Origin: JACJYE01 sp964432875
GTDB taxonomy: Bacteria; Bacteroidota; Bacteroidia; Chitinophagales; Saprospiraceae
DNA length: 64,000 bases
NCBI GenBank assembly: GCA_964432875.1
Contig: CAYSPJ010000006.1
Span: 18,341-82,340 of the forward strand
Reading direction: 5' to 3'
Both the position numbers and the translations under genes were made by a program. Under the pieces are notes generated by a model. It saw only the letters and a program-made list of their open reading frames with translations. It did no database searches and was not told the origin of the DNA. How positions within the stretch are numbered: position 1 is the stretch's first letter; the number at the start of each line of letters is the position of its first letter. Of the stretch, positions 51,401 through 59,426 are shown in pieces.

Positions 51401-51940
51401 GCGCTGCAGCTCGATGTAGAAGTCTTCGCCGAAGAGCTCCAGCCACCAGCGGAGCTTTTCTTCGGCCTCCTGTGGCTTGCCGCGCAGCAGCGCCTGGGGT
51501 ATTTCTGCGCCGATACAGCAACTGGTGGCGATGAGGCCTTCGTGGTATTGCAGGAGCAGCTCTTTATCGATGCGGGGGAATTTGCTGTACAAGCCCTCGA
51601 TATAGCCCAGGGAACAGAGCTTGGAGAGGTTCTCATAGCCACGCTGGTCTTTGGCCAACAGCAGCTGGTGGTAGCGCACGTCCTGCTCGCCTTGAGCGCG
51701 GGAGAAGGACTGCCGATGGCGGTCTTCCACCAGATAGAATTCACAGCCGACGATGGGCTTGAGGTTGCGTTTTTCGGCCTCGCTTACAAACTTGAAAGCC
51801 CCGAACATATTGCCATGGTCGGTCAGGGCCACGCCTTTCTGGCCGTCTCGGGCGGCTTTGTCCATCATCGCGCTGATGTCCGTAGCGCCATCTAGCAGCG
51901 AATATTGAGTGTGGCAGTGTAGGTGTACGAACTCTGGCAT
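48407..51940 (-). CDS. dnaE: DNA polymerase III alpha subunit (DnaE)
   Basis: A 1177-residue replicative polymerase. The N-terminal PHP domain starts 'FVHLHCHTQYSLLDGATD' and continues 'VALTDHGNMFGAFKF'. The polymerase palm has 'VGPGRGSAAGSAVAYCIGI' and the catalytic aspartates in MPDIDIDFDDEGR. The fingers/thumb show 'TYGTMAAKSSLRDVGRVMDI', 'LGLKTLTIIKDAVRLI', 'NALYRPGPLDYIPEFIDRKH' and 'ICVYQEQVMLLSQKLAGFSK'. A C-terminal OB-fold follows ('LAGMVTVSRHMVSKNGNGW'). Start 51940 (MPEFVHLH) directly precedes the PHP domain; the ORF is open 40 codons further upstream without recognisable sequence. Confidence 0.96.
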   Translation of the reverse strand: MPEFVHLHCHTQYSLLDGATDISAMMDKAARDGQKGVALTDHGNMFGAFKFVSEAEKRNLKPIVGCEFYLVEDRHRQSFSRAQGEQDVRYHQLLLAKDQRGYENLSKLCSLGYIEGLYSKFPRIDKELLLQYHEGLIATSCCIGAEIPQALLRGKPQEAEEKLRWWLELFGEDFYIELQRHRGMENIDGLGVSQEDVNQQLLQLAKKYNLKVICTNDSHYLEEEDYLPHDILLCVNTNSLLSEKERFKFPSSDFYFKTQEEMNRLFHDVPHAVDTTMEVFDKVSKLSLKRDILLPAFPLPEGFKSQDDFLRHLTYEGAKRRYGTITPEIKERLDFELKVIENSGYPGYFLIVQDFTTTARQMGVSVGPGRGSAAGSAVAYCIGITNVDPIKYDLLFERFLNPERVSMPDIDIDFDDEGRQKVLDYVIEKYGRNQVAQIVTYGTMAAKSSLRDVGRVMDIPLYEVDKISKSFPAHLKATLEKVLAPGDVSAKLKEVLNSEELEKAYQFRKLAENQDDIGEMIRTAKKLEGSVRNTGIHACGVVITPDEVFKYVPVKTDKDSGMLVTQFDNSVAESAGLLKMDFLGLKTLTIIKDAVRLIEENHGLKLDVDEVPLDDAKTYELFQRGETVAIFQYESAGMQKYMKELVPTTFEDLIAMNALYRPGPLDYIPEFIDRKHGRKPVVYDLEAMEEYLHETYGICVYQEQVMLLSQKLAGFSKGQADKLRKAMGKKLKSELDALLPKFLEGGNERGHPKETLEKVWKDWEAFASYAFNKSHSTCYAFVAFQTAYLKAHYPAEFMASVLTHNKNDISKITFFLQECKRMGLMVLGPSVNESASDFAVDQSGHIRFGLSALKGVGEGPVEEILEERKANGPFQNIFDMMRRLSLRSVNKKVLESLALGGGFDCFEGVHRAQYFAPSDKYDSLLEHALRYGNAYQSQKAQAVNSLFGETQEVMIPEPPMPECPPWPLIEKLNNEKQVTGIFISGHPLDDYRMEVGNFTSCPLNEVDDNQHRPALNLAGMVTVSRHMVSKNGNGWGIFEISDYNGSYEFKLFGEDYQKHKHLFEEGKALFLKTGWQRSWRDDGMELKVKEVKLLEGIAENMTEAITLKLPLEKITLDFINRIDELCKEHEGPHRLRMELLDKSKRLRLSMASKDRRVNATNGFIVELERLGVEYQVN

Positions 51941-52213
51941 TTGGAGTAGTTTTTCCCAGTTGATAATAAATCGCGCGCTCCTTCCGAGGCATATTTTAAC
52001 AACGCCGAAGATAGGGGTTTCGATTAACGAGGGGAAAGATATTAAGGCAAAGTTTTCCACATGCCGCTGAAAGCGGCCTTTGGCGGCTGGGGTCGTAGAT
52101 AAGCCTCCGGGCCCTCCACGCCGCGGGCGAGCATTTGGCGAAGCCGACTGTACTAGCGCCTACTGCTACTCATTACCCCATAAATTCCCTATCTTCGCCC
52201 CAAACGAAACATC

Positions 52214-53458
52214 ATGCTGTACCTCTATCAAGCCTTGTCTTTCCCAACCAGCATCTCCTGCGCTATAGGCTGGCTCGCCGCTCTGCTGCTGCTGCTGCAA
52301 TCCTGCGGTGACGGCACCCCAAAAGCCCCGGAAGAAGAAATAGCCAGTGAGCTATATGCCCGCCTCCAGGAGCAGCTCATCAACGCCCAGCCGGGCGAGG
52401 TGGTGGAGATACCAGCCGGCACCTATTTTTTCGACCGCCCGCTCTCGCTCGACGGCATCTCCAATGTAACTATCCGCGGAGCGGGCATGGAGCAGACGGT
52501 GCTCTCCTTCCGCTACCAAAAAGCAGGGGCGGAAGGCCTGCGCATCACCGCCGACTCCGTCACGATAGAAGGGCTGACCATCCTGGATACTAAAGGCGAT
52601 GCCCTCAAAGCGCTAAGCTGCAACGGCATTACGATCCGCCAGGTAAATACGAGCTGGAGCGGCGGCCCCAAACCCGAAAATGGCGCCTATGGGCTGTATC
52701 CGGTATCTTCCACCAACGTGCTCATCGAAAATTGCCAGGCCAGCTATGCCTCCGATGCCGGCATCTACGTAGGCCAGTGCACCAATGTGATCGTACGCAA
52801 CTCCTACGCTTTCGGCAATGTGGCGGGCATCGAGATCGAAAACTGCGTCAACTCGGAAGTCTATGGCAACCGGGCAGAGGGCAATACCGGCGGCATCCTG
52901 GTCTTTGACCTGCCTGAGCTACCCGCAGGCAATGGCCGTGGCTGCAAGGTTTACAACAATACCATCACCGATAACAACCTTAAAAACTTCGCGCCTGAGG
53001 GCAATATCGTCGGTATCATCCCGCCGGGTAGCGGCATCATCCTCCTGGCAGCTAAAGAAGTAGAAGTGTACCGTAATGAAATCATCGACCATAAAACGAT
53101 TGGCACCGCTATCGCCAGCTACTACATCACTGAAAAGCCCTGGAATGACGACAGCTACGACCCCTACTCCTACGATGTCTATATTCACGACAACCGCTAC
53201 GAGCGCCGCCGTGGCCTGCCTGACCTGAGCCGGGATTTCGGCAAAATGGTCAACTACCTCTTCCCCGGCAAGCCTCAAGATATCCTCTATGACGGCATCA
53301 TGGACAGTACGCGCCCCGCCGGCCCCAACCCTATGAATATCTGCATCCACCAGCCCGAAGCCGAGCTGCGCTTTGCCAACTTGGATGCCGCCAACGACTT
53401 CAAGGGCGTGAGCAATGATATAGCGCCTTTCCGCTGTGCGAAGAATGATGAAAAATAG
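52214..53458 (+). CDS. Parallel beta-helix lipoprotein (SO2929 type)
   Basis: A 414-residue protein with an N-terminal hydrophobic signal and lipobox (LLLLLQSC), then 'GEVVEIPAGTYFFDRPLSLD' and a right-handed parallel beta-helix built of PbH1 repeats such as 'LIENCQASYASDAGIYVGQC', 'VIVRNSYAFGNVAGIEIENC' and 'SEVYGNRAEGNTGGILVFD'. It fits the beta-helix family that is encoded next to SO2930-type diheme cytochromes, and such a gene follows 2 bp downstream here. The shared role of the pair is unknown; a surface or periplasmic redox-linked function is inferred. Confidence 0.9.
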   Translation: MLYLYQALSFPTSISCAIGWLAALLLLLQSCGDGTPKAPEEEIASELYARLQEQLINAQPGEVVEIPAGTYFFDRPLSLDGISNVTIRGAGMEQTVLSFRYQKAGAEGLRITADSVTIEGLTILDTKGDALKALSCNGITIRQVNTSWSGGPKPENGAYGLYPVSSTNVLIENCQASYASDAGIYVGQCTNVIVRNSYAFGNVAGIEIENCVNSEVYGNRAEGNTGGILVFDLPELPAGNGRGCKVYNNTITDNNLKNFAPEGNIVGIIPPGSGIILLAAKEVEVYRNEIIDHKTIGTAIASYYITEKPWNDDSYDPYSYDVYIHDNRYERRRGLPDLSRDFGKMVNYLFPGKPQDILYDGIMDSTRPAGPNPMNICIHQPEAELRFANLDAANDFKGVSNDIAPFRCAKNDEK

Positions 53459-53460
53459 AT

Positions 53461-54564
53461 ATGGTACGTATGATGAAACTACGCCTTGCCCTTTTCACCC
53501 TCTTCTGTGCCATCGGTGCCGGGCTGCTCTACGACTGCCAGGGGCCCACGGCAGCCAGCCAAGTCAACTTTGACCCCGGCAAAGTGCCTTACCCCAAGCT
53601 TTCAGACTATGCCTTCTTTACGGGTAAAGGCGCTAAGCTGCACCCCAACTCCGGTGTGCTGCCATATGAGCCCATCACGCCATTGTTTACCGACTATGCC
53701 CACAAGGCGCGCTACGTGTGGCTGCCGCCGGGTACCCAGGCCGCAGTCGATGAGGAGGGCTCCATCCAATTCCCCGAGCACGCTATGCTTATCAAGCATT
53801 TCTACTATCCCGCTGATTTCCGCCGCCCGCAAGCAAATTGGGATATGGTAGAGACCCGCCTGCTCTTCAAGCGTCAAGGCAAATGGGAGGCCTTCACCTA
53901 CATCTGGGATGAGCGCGGCAGCGATGCAGCGCTCAATATCATCGGGGATTTTAAAGCGGTGGCTTGGACCGACGAAGGGGGGCAGGCCAACCAATTATCT
54001 TATATCATCCCCAATAAAAACCAATGTAAAAGCTGCCACAACCGCGACAAGGAACTGCTGCCCATCGGCCCTAAGGCCAGCAATCTCAATAGCAGCCTGT
54101 CCTATCCCGATGGCAGCACCTCCAATCAGTTGGCCAAATGGCAAGAGGAGGGCATCCTGGCTCGCGGCGATTGGGGCAGCCTATTCCCCCCCATTGCCCA
54201 ATGGGATGATCCGGGTAGCCATGGCGTAACCGAAAGAGCTTTGGCTTATCTCGATGCCAACTGCGGCCATTGCCACAATCCTCAGGGTAGCGCGCATACC
54301 TCGGGCCTTTACCTCACCCCCGATTTTGCCGCCGACCCCGCTCGCCTGGGCATCTGCAAGACGCCCGTAGCCGCCGGTAAAGGCAGCGGTGGCCACAAGT
54401 ACAGCATCCTCCCCGGCCAGCCCGATAGTTCCATCCTCCTCTACCGCATGAAAAGCGATGAGCCTGGCATCATGATGCCGGAAATCGGCCGTGCCATCCC
54501 CCATCAAGAGGGGCTGGCCCTGATCCGGGAGTGGATCATAGGATTGGAGGGTGAATGCAGATAA
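53461..54564 (+). CDS. SO2930-family diheme c-type cytochrome
   Basis: A 367-residue exported protein with an N-terminal signal (LALFTLFCAIGAGLLYDC) that may be a lipobox. Two haem c attachment sites are visible: CKSCH (in NKNQCKSCHNRDKELLP) and CGHCH (in DANCGHCHNPQGSAH). Family stretches include 'LSDYAFFTGKGAKLHPNSGV', 'LPYEPITPLFTDYAHKARYV', 'FPEHAMLIKHFYYPADFR', 'ETRLLFKRQGKWEAFTYIW' and 'LYRMKSDEPGIMMPEIGR'. It begins 2 bp after the beta-helix gene, so the two are one operon. Confidence 0.92.
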   Translation: MVRMMKLRLALFTLFCAIGAGLLYDCQGPTAASQVNFDPGKVPYPKLSDYAFFTGKGAKLHPNSGVLPYEPITPLFTDYAHKARYVWLPPGTQAAVDEEGSIQFPEHAMLIKHFYYPADFRRPQANWDMVETRLLFKRQGKWEAFTYIWDERGSDAALNIIGDFKAVAWTDEGGQANQLSYIIPNKNQCKSCHNRDKELLPIGPKASNLNSSLSYPDGSTSNQLAKWQEEGILARGDWGSLFPPIAQWDDPGSHGVTERALAYLDANCGHCHNPQGSAHTSGLYLTPDFAADPARLGICKTPVAAGKGSGGHKYSILPGQPDSSILLYRMKSDEPGIMMPEIGRAIPHQEGLALIREWIIGLEGECR

Positions 54565-54890
54565 CGGCTGATTAGTTTATTGCCTGACCAAAAACCCTCG
54601 TTATGAGGCATCCGCCCGCTTTGATGATGCGGCACCCGGCCAGACTGCTGTTCTTACACTGCCATCACCAGATAGCAGCCCAGCTCCGCGGTGGCTAGCG
54701 CCGCCGATGCCTACTAGTCGGGTAAACAACCTATACCCATCATCTCGAGGCACTTTAGGGCAATCCGAGCCCCCCTGGGCTACTGCACAGAAAAACGCCC
54801 CAGGCGCTGCCCCTCGAATCTTTATTCCCTATATTGCACTTTCAAAAGATGATTAATGGCCTCTTGTTATCATAAAAAACGACCAAAGCC
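54565..54890. other. Non-coding interval
   Basis: No reading frame, repeat or terminator is convincing in this 326-bp stretch. Confidence 0.5.
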
Positions 54891-55736
54891 ATGGATAAAT
54901 ATCTGGAGACCAATGGTATCCGCCTGCACTACTGCATCCATCCCGGAGAAGGGCCGACGCTGGTCTTGTTGCACGGCCTGACGGCCAACGCAAAGGCTTT
55001 TGACGCCTACTTGGCAGCAGGCCTAAGCCCAGGCTTCCGGCTAATTACAGTTGATTTGCGCGGGCGAGGCCAAAGTAGCAAACCGGAAAATGGCTACAGC
55101 ATGGCAGAACACGCCCAGGATATCCTCGGGCTGCTCGATGCCGAGGGCCTGCATCCGGCAATTGTCGGCGGGCATTCTTTCGGCGGGCTACTCAGCATCT
55201 ACCTGGCGGCCAACTTCCCCGAGCGCATCAGCCGCCTCATCATCCTCGATGCAGCGGCCCGCCTACACCCGCAGGTGCGGGACTTGGTAGCCCCTTCCAT
55301 GGCTCGCCTGGGTAAAACCTGGCCTTCGCGTGCAGCCTTTCTCAAAGAAATGCAGCAGGGTGCACACCTGGCAGGCACCTGGAACCCCTTTATGGAAGCC
55401 TACTACAATGCTGATGTTTATGAACTGCCCGATGGCAGCGTCACCACTCTGTCCAGCCTGCCGCATATCCAGCAGGCTATTGACGGGGCCCTAGGCTTGG
55501 GTGCCCAATGGCTGGACTATATCCAGAGCGTTCAACAACCTGCTTTGCTCATCTATGCCACTGGCGCTTTCGGCCCTGTTGGCACGCCTCCTATCCTACC
55601 CCGTGAACTGGCCCTGGAAACTGCTGAGATGATGCCCAACTGTCAGGCCGTCGAGGTGCCCGGCAACCACGTCACCATGCTCTATGGCGCGGGTGCCCAG
55701 GCTACGGTAGAGGCGGTGAAGATGTTTTTAAGGTGA
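54891..55736 (+). CDS. Alpha/beta hydrolase
   Basis: A 281-residue cytoplasmic hydrolase without signal peptide. Motifs: 'TLVLLHGLTANAKAFDAYL' (oxyanion hole), 'VDLRGRGQSSKPENGYSM', the nucleophile elbow in GGHSFGGLL, 'QPALLIYATGAFGPVG' and the catalytic histidine in PGNHVTMLYG. The expected acid near 'YATGAFGP' is not obvious. It belongs to the broad haloalkane-dehalogenase/esterase-like group; the substrate is unknown. Confidence 0.88.
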   Translation: MDKYLETNGIRLHYCIHPGEGPTLVLLHGLTANAKAFDAYLAAGLSPGFRLITVDLRGRGQSSKPENGYSMAEHAQDILGLLDAEGLHPAIVGGHSFGGLLSIYLAANFPERISRLIILDAAARLHPQVRDLVAPSMARLGKTWPSRAAFLKEMQQGAHLAGTWNPFMEAYYNADVYELPDGSVTTLSSLPHIQQAIDGALGLGAQWLDYIQSVQQPALLIYATGAFGPVGTPPILPRELALETAEMMPNCQAVEVPGNHVTMLYGAGAQATVEAVKMFLR

Positions 55737-55775
55737 TAGCTTCGAGGCTTGGCGTTTGACAAAGCACTAAAGCGC

Positions 55776-55810
55776 AAAAAAAAAAGGCAGAGAGCATTGT
55801 GCCCTCTGCC
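55776..55810 (-). terminator. Intrinsic terminator, minus strand
   Basis: GGCAGAG pairs with CTCTGCC (extending through GCA/TGC in the loop), followed on the minus strand by ten T. It lies 84 bp beyond the stop of the secreted protein at 55894. Confidence 0.85.
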
Positions 55811-55893
55811 GATAGTCCTGTATGAGAAACCCTTTACAAACCTAATTAAAAAACTCTTTATATCGAAATTTCGATTTTTCAGTACTTAAGCCG

Positions 55894-57066
55894 TTACCAT
55901 TCATCTGCCTTGCTAGCCGCAGTAAGATTCAGCCCCTCCCCTGTCTTTTCTAAAAGCCTGGACGGCGCAGTTTGCTCGCCATAAGGCGTGGGCATCGGCA
56001 TTTCGGGGCAAGCCCCCTGGAACTTGATAAATTGGGTGTGGACGATGGCGTTATCTCCACATTGATCCGCTACGGTCCATTCCCGAAAGATAGTACACAA
56101 GTTGCCGCTCTCGTCGTAGAGCATTTCGTCTTCCCAAGTGAGGGCGAAAGGCGATTTGCTCCCCAGCAAGGGGTATTGGTCGTGCGTAGTGGAGAGCAGC
56201 CCATCTTCGTCGAGCACCGGGTAGCCAGTCAAGCTAGGGCCCGTAGCCTCCCCCCAGCCCAGGACGGGATATTCAAAGCCGTCGAAGTTGCCAGGGAAGG
56301 TTACGAGGCTAAGATTTGGTTTTTCGAGGCTCACCAGTTGGGTGAAAAAGGCTTCTTGCCCAGCTTGGCCGGTGGCTTTCCAGCGGCGTTCAATGACGCC
56401 CATCGCGTTGGCCATGAATTCAAAATTAGCAAGTTGAACCTCAAAGCCTGCTGTCGGGGCGCTGGCATGAAGCCCCAGCACATCTCCAACTTCCAGCGGA
56501 CCATAGAAGAAGCTGCCCGACTCCAGGCCGGCATGCATCTCATCGGCGCGTTTGCCGTTGACATCAATCCAAAAGGATTGGTTTGAAAAGTTGGAGCCCC
56601 CAATGTATCTCCAGTCGAAAGAGACAAACCCGTTGGCGGGAATGGCAATCTCTAAAGATGCCACGCTTTCGGGCGCCACCACAACTGAAGCGGTATTAGC
56701 CCCTTCAACTAATATCGAATTGGGAGCTCCGGTGACATCTACCCCATAGTCACCTTTTATCTTATGCGCAACCCAGCGGGATAGCGCAAAATATCCTTCA
56801 AATCCGGAAACCGTACAACCGAGTTGGAAATATTGATCTTCAAAAGATAGCATTACTGCCATGCCGCAGGCGGTGATAGCCACTGGCGGGACTGGAGAAA
56901 CCGGATCGAAACAACGGGCTGCCTGATGGACGCCGTCGAGTGTTATCATACAATGCCCGCCACTATCCCGACCCATTACCTCTGCGGGTAAAGCGTAGAC
57001 AGATGCCATGCCGACGAGCAACATGAAAAGCGCAACAATAAGCCTATTTAGGATTTTGGTTCGCAT
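55894..57066 (-). CDS. Secreted hypothetical protein
   Basis: A 390-residue protein with a signal peptide (LIVALFMLLVGMASVYALP). The body holds 'ANTASVVVAPESVASLEIAI', a segment 'VSFDWRYIGGSNFSNQSFW' that resembles a carbohydrate- or lectin-like beta-sandwich, and late in the chain 'CTIFREWTVADQCGDNAIVH', a stretch that recurs in large Saprospiria surface proteins with HYR-like repeats. Those proteins usually run on to a type IX sorting domain; this one ends after 'LNLTAASKADEW' without one. It may be a shortened copy or use another route. Confidence 0.75.
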   Translation of the reverse strand: MRTKILNRLIVALFMLLVGMASVYALPAEVMGRDSGGHCMITLDGVHQAARCFDPVSPVPPVAITACGMAVMLSFEDQYFQLGCTVSGFEGYFALSRWVAHKIKGDYGVDVTGAPNSILVEGANTASVVVAPESVASLEIAIPANGFVSFDWRYIGGSNFSNQSFWIDVNGKRADEMHAGLESGSFFYGPLEVGDVLGLHASAPTAGFEVQLANFEFMANAMGVIERRWKATGQAGQEAFFTQLVSLEKPNLSLVTFPGNFDGFEYPVLGWGEATGPSLTGYPVLDEDGLLSTTHDQYPLLGSKSPFALTWEDEMLYDESGNLCTIFREWTVADQCGDNAIVHTQFIKFQGACPEMPMPTPYGEQTAPSRLLEKTGEGLNLTAASKADEW

Positions 57067-57347
57067 TATATAGTTCGTTTCAACGCTTAAGGACAGCAAT
57101 AAATATACATTATTGGCAATAGCCAACAACGAGACGGATACAGCGCTTAAAGGCCACCGACCGCGCTGAAGAAAACCATCTGTCGAAATAGGATGAAACT
57201 GGAATGAAGCGAACCAAATGGATAAGTTGGAACAGAAGTTACGTAAGTAGCAGTCATGGGATGTGTCAGTTTAAGGGATCAATAATTTGTTCTAGTCTAG
57301 CGCTGCTAAAAAGCAACGCATTATAATCGGTTGTGATACTACAGGGA

Positions 57348-57355
57348 CAAAGATA
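57348..57355 (-). promoter_or_regulatory. Possible -7 box upstream of the 390-residue protein
   Basis: The minus strand reads TATCTTTG (perfect TAnnTTTG). It would give a long leader of about 280 nt. The rest of the 57067-57490 interval shows no gene. Confidence 0.35.
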
Positions 57356-57490
57356 GGGATTTACCTTTACAATACCATACCTTAAATGGGGTATTTTTTT
57401 TCACTGCCTGGTTTTTTGTTGATTTTTTGCCGCTATCATCCTAAACAAAAGGGCTCAAACGGCATTTATGCTGCAAATTAAAAATAGAAC

Positions 57491-58000
57491 ATGAAAGTCA
57501 AACGCAAAGAGTGGCAACAGTTTATCCCACGCCCCCTGGACGAAGTCTGGCAGTTTTTCTCCCGCCCAGAAAACCTCAATGAAGTAACGCCAGGAGATAT
57601 GTCTTTTGAGATTTTATCGCCCATCACCGGCATACCAATGTATGAAGGCATGATCATTCAATATAGAATCAGCCCTTTCCTAGACATCAAGATGGATTGG
57701 GTCACGGAAATCACCCACATCCGCGAGGGCGAATACTTCATCGACGAGCAGCGCTTTGGCCCCTATGCCTTGTGGCACCACCAGCACCATTTTCAAGAAC
57801 AGGACGGCGGCGTGATGATGACCGACCTATTACATTATAAGGTGCCTTACTGGATCGTTGGGGATATCGCCGATGCGCTGTTCGTCGATCGGCAGATCGA
57901 AACCATTTTCTCCTTCCGGAAAAAAGCGATTGAGCAGGCGCTCAACTTCATGGCGGTCAAATCACCACCGACTTCCAGCGCCCCCGCCGGAATACGATGA
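57491..58000 (+). CDS. SRPBCC family ligand-binding protein
   Basis: A 169-residue protein with the START/SRPBCC helix-grip pattern: 'RKEWQQFIPRPLDEVWQFFS', 'PENLNEVTPGDMSFEIL', 'MYEGMIIQYRISPFLDIKM', 'DEQRFGPYALWHHQHHF' and 'DALFVDRQIETIFSFRKKAI'. Such proteins bind hydrophobic ligands; close relatives are often annotated as cell-division-inhibitor-like without proof. The last 44 bp overlap the 3' end of the convergent MATE gene. Confidence 0.9.
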   Translation: MKVKRKEWQQFIPRPLDEVWQFFSRPENLNEVTPGDMSFEILSPITGIPMYEGMIIQYRISPFLDIKMDWVTEITHIREGEYFIDEQRFGPYALWHHQHHFQEQDGGVMMTDLLHYKVPYWIVGDIADALFVDRQIETIFSFRKKAIEQALNFMAVKSPPTSSAPAGIR

Positions 58001-59342
58001 CGGAGATGATAGCCAGTGCCGATTCGCTGGCGGCAATAGCCCAACAAACCCCGGCTAGCCCCCAGCCCAATTGCACGGCAAGCAAGTAGCTGAGCGGTAT
58101 CTCCATCACCCAAAAGCAAAAGAAATTAATGATGGTGGGGGTGCGCGTATCACCCGCGCCATTGAAAGCCTGGCTGACGACCATGCCATAGGCGAAAAAG
58201 ATATAGCCCAGGCAGATGATGCGCAAGCTCAACACCCCAGCTTCGAGCACCGCCGGCTCTGGCTCAAATAAGTTGATGATGGAAGGGGCAAAGGCGAAAT
58301 AGACGACCGAGACGCTGAGCAGGAACAGCATATTGATAAATGCCGAACGCCAGACGGACTGCTCCGCCCGCTTGGGCTGGCCCGCCCCCAAGTTTTGCCC
58401 GACCAGGGTGGCGGCGGCATTGGCCACTCCCCAGGAAGGCAAGATGGTAAAAATAATGAGCCGGATGGCGATGGTATAACCCGCCACCGCCTCGCTGCCA
58501 AACTTGGCGATAATCCTCATCAGTACAATCCAGCTGGCCGAGCCGATGAGGAACTGCCCCGCCCCGGTAGCACCGATTTTCGCCAGCCGGCGCATCGTCG
58601 TCCGCTCGATGCCAAAGTGCCGCCAACGCAGTTGGATGATGCCGCCCTGGCCAAACAGCTTGTACAGTTGGTATCCTACCCCGATGCTGCGCCCGATGGT
58701 GGTAGCTACCGCCGCGCCCTGTACGCCCATCTCCGGAAAGAACCAGATGCCGAAGATAAAGAGCGGGTCCAGGATTATATTGATGATATTGGCAATCCAG
58801 AGCGAGCGCATGGCGATGGCAGCATCGCCCGCGCCTCGAAAGATGCCATTGAGCAAGAAGAGCAGCATGATGGCCAGGTTGCTGCCTAGCATGATCCGGG
58901 TATAACCCACCCCCTCGGCGATGACCGTAGGCGAAGCGCCCATAAGCCGCAGGATGTCTTTGGCAAATGCAATACCGGCCACACTAATCACTAAAGATAA
59001 GCCAATGGTGATCAGGATAGCCTGAGCGGCAGCCTCCGCCGCTTTGTCCCGCTGGCCCTCGCCTACCCGCCGGGCTACCATGGCCGTAGCGGCCATGCTC
59101 AGCCCTACCGCGATAGCATAGACCAGCGTGACGACTGACTCGGTCAGCCCTACCGTGGCCACTGCATCCACCCCTACCCGCGAGACGAAAAACACATCGG
59201 CCACGGCAAAGAGCGATTCCATGACCATCTCCAAAATCATGGGGATGGAAAGCAGGATGATGGCCCGGTTGATGCTGCCACTGGTATAGTCTTTTTCCTT
59301 GCCATTGAAGGCCTCTGAAAAAATGCGCAATACTTTTTTCAT
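57957..59342 (-). CDS. MATE family efflux transporter
   Basis: A 461-residue membrane protein with 12 predicted helices in two similar halves. Family features: 'AIILLSIPMILEMVMESLFA', 'VADVFFVSRVGVDAVATVGL', 'TESVVTLVYAIAVGLSMAAT', 'GVQGAAVATTIGRSIG', 'VANAAATLVGQNLGAGQPKRA' and 'SQAFNGAGDTRTPTIINF'. It belongs to the multi-antimicrobial extrusion group that exports drugs or metabolites with Na+ or H+. Its 3' end overlaps the convergent SRPBCC gene. Confidence 0.94.
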   Translation of the reverse strand: MKKVLRIFSEAFNGKEKDYTSGSINRAIILLSIPMILEMVMESLFAVADVFFVSRVGVDAVATVGLTESVVTLVYAIAVGLSMAATAMVARRVGEGQRDKAAEAAAQAILITIGLSLVISVAGIAFAKDILRLMGASPTVIAEGVGYTRIMLGSNLAIMLLFLLNGIFRGAGDAAIAMRSLWIANIINIILDPLFIFGIWFFPEMGVQGAAVATTIGRSIGVGYQLYKLFGQGGIIQLRWRHFGIERTTMRRLAKIGATGAGQFLIGSASWIVLMRIIAKFGSEAVAGYTIAIRLIIFTILPSWGVANAAATLVGQNLGAGQPKRAEQSVWRSAFINMLFLLSVSVVYFAFAPSIINLFEPEPAVLEAGVLSLRIICLGYIFFAYGMVVSQAFNGAGDTRTPTIINFFCFWVMEIPLSYLLAVQLGWGLAGVCWAIAASESALAIISVIVFRRGRWKSVVI

Positions 59343-59426
59343 GAGCTAGCCGGGTGATGTTTCGGGCTTTATATACCAAGGAGATAACTGATTAGTTCCC
59401 AATGAGCAGCAAAATGCTCCGCCCGG

